DNA of 64,000 nucleotides from Gordionus sp. m RMFG-2023. Its lineage: Eukaryota; Nematomorpha; Gordioida; Chordodea; Parachordodidae. The DNA is taken from contig NC_088776.1 of the NCBI RefSeq assembly GCF_954871325.1, positions 26,646,508 to 26,710,507 of the forward strand. The letters run 5' to 3'. Below the pieces are notes generated by a model. It was given only the letters and a program-made list of their open reading frames with translations. It was not told the DNA's origin and ran no database searches. Positions 62,746 to 64,000 of the stretch are shown here, in pieces (positions within the stretch are counted from its first letter, which is position 1; each line of letters begins with the position of its first letter). The position numbers and the translations under genes were made by a program.

Positions 62746-63599
62746 GAATTTTAAAATGGTTTATTAATTCTAAAAATGGGTTTCAGGTTATGTATTAAGA
62801 ATTAATGATTTTTTTCACTCAAATATTTGCAAATATGATATTTATATATACAGTTGTTGCAAATTATTTTAAACTCATTGCAAAAATATATTTTTTAATG
62901 TTAATTGAACTGTATAATATTGGAGTTTTTTTTTGTCAAGAAAATTGTGATAATAAGAATAATAAGGGAAGGGTATTAGATAATTTATTTTTTATTTAAT
63001 TATATAAGCATGCATCCTATTGTATAATTTGGAAAACACTTTAGATCATAGAATTTACCTATTTTTTTGGAAGGCAAAAAAATTCTAAACAAGAGGACCA
63101 TGACAAATACCCTAGATAATTCCCCAATTTTCAAAAAAATTAAATTTAGCCTATAGAATGAAGGTTATTTGATTAATCTTTTGTTGAAGGAAATGATATT
63201 ATCTGCATTATAATATTTTGTTTTTCTTTCATAGTCTTTGTCTTTTTAGCAAGTATATATGACTAATTTAGCATTTTATACAAAAATTATTTAATTCCAA
63301 AATAATCTAAATCTTTGTCTTTCCTTATACAAAGTTTTATACTCTAATTTAGTAAAATTTAAAAAAAATACATTTATAACTTATGAAATTCCAGAGTATA
63401 AATATTGCCAGCAACTTGTGAATATGGAAAATATTGTGCTAAATTTGTAAGGAAATATAATATTAAAAATTAGGTTTATTTTTTGAATTTGGTTACAAAA
63501 TTATAAAACACAGCAATGTAACAATTTAAGAAAAGAAAATCTATTTCGACATAGCCTTTGCGAACACAATCAGACATTTAAACAAAATTTTAAATTTAA
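62746..63599. other. AT-rich stretch
   Basis: Nothing recognised. Confidence 0.4.
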
Positions 63600-63619
63600 T
63601 TTAAAATTAATTTAGCACA

Positions 63620-63900
63620 AAGCTAGTCCCTTGGAACCAAGGTTTACCCCTCACTTGGAATTATATATGTGTAGATCGTTTTGTCAGATCTTTTACTATT
63701 AATTCCATCACTAAACTAAAAATACAAAAAATAAATATAGCCATCTTAATAATCTGTTTGTTCGGGTAGTCTCAGACACCTGTGGATCATTTGGACCCCA
63801 AGCCCTAAAATTATTCAAAATAATAGGGCAAAGGTTACTTTCAATCACATGTGATGCTTCTATCTAAAACAAAGATATTAATAAATTTATCGATCCAACT
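63620..63900 (+). pseudogene. C-terminal fragment of a LINE
   Basis: Reads NLFVRVVSDTCGSFGPQALK and LFKIIGQRLLSITCDAS, the same C-terminal region that follows the endonuclease domain in the LINE at 21776. Upstream part degraded. Confidence 0.5.
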
Positions 63901-64000
63901 GTATATCTATACATGGGTCATTAAGCCCCGCCGACCAAACCTAAATATATTTTTTTATTTTTTTTTATTTCTCTTCTTTTAATTATACATTTTTATAAAG

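Overview
The window looks like gene-poor, very AT-rich nuclear DNA from an invertebrate animal. Coding sequence is cut by spliceosomal introns, transposon families of several animal-typical classes are abundant, and the one recognisable host gene is the actin regulator flightless-1 (FLII). I cannot name the species. No bacterial-style operon, rRNA or convincing tRNA gene is visible.

Host gene: twelve FLII exons lie on the minus strand between 59900 and 21091. They run in the right order, with GT/AG borders and matching phases at all eleven joins, giving about 452 codons. These cover the later leucine-rich repeats, the linker and the start of the first gelsolin-like domain. The first leucine-rich repeats (expected above 59900) and the remaining gelsolin-like domains (expected below 21091) were not found; they may lie outside the window or be too diverged to see. 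Introns range from 47 bases to 16.6 kb, and the large ones are transposon-filled.

1-13.2 kb: Tc1/mariner remnants, a hAT piece with a BED finger, and a 7.8 kb palindromic Ginger-like transposon carrying a retroviral-type integrase and an OTU-type protease. 13.5-17.9 kb: a MULE-like element whose 0.9 kb inverted arms are built of tandem repeats and whose centre holds a LINE. 18.2-20.1 kb: two hAT-type MITEs. 21.8-23.1 kb: a 5'-truncated LINE of the restriction-endonuclease type. 26-30.5 kb: MITEs and a 1.95 kb foldback element that fills one FLII intron. 32.8-38.7 kb: a broken Ty3/gypsy fossil with both LTRs and a target duplication. 40.8-49.2 kb: transposons nested several levels deep. 51.4-57.8 kb: a hAT element holding a Harbinger element and two MITEs. 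57.8-64 kb: more hAT and LINE fragments around the most upstream FLII exons.

The coherent picture is one slowly evolving cytoskeletal gene stretched by repeated transposon insertion into its introns while the exons stay open and in phase.
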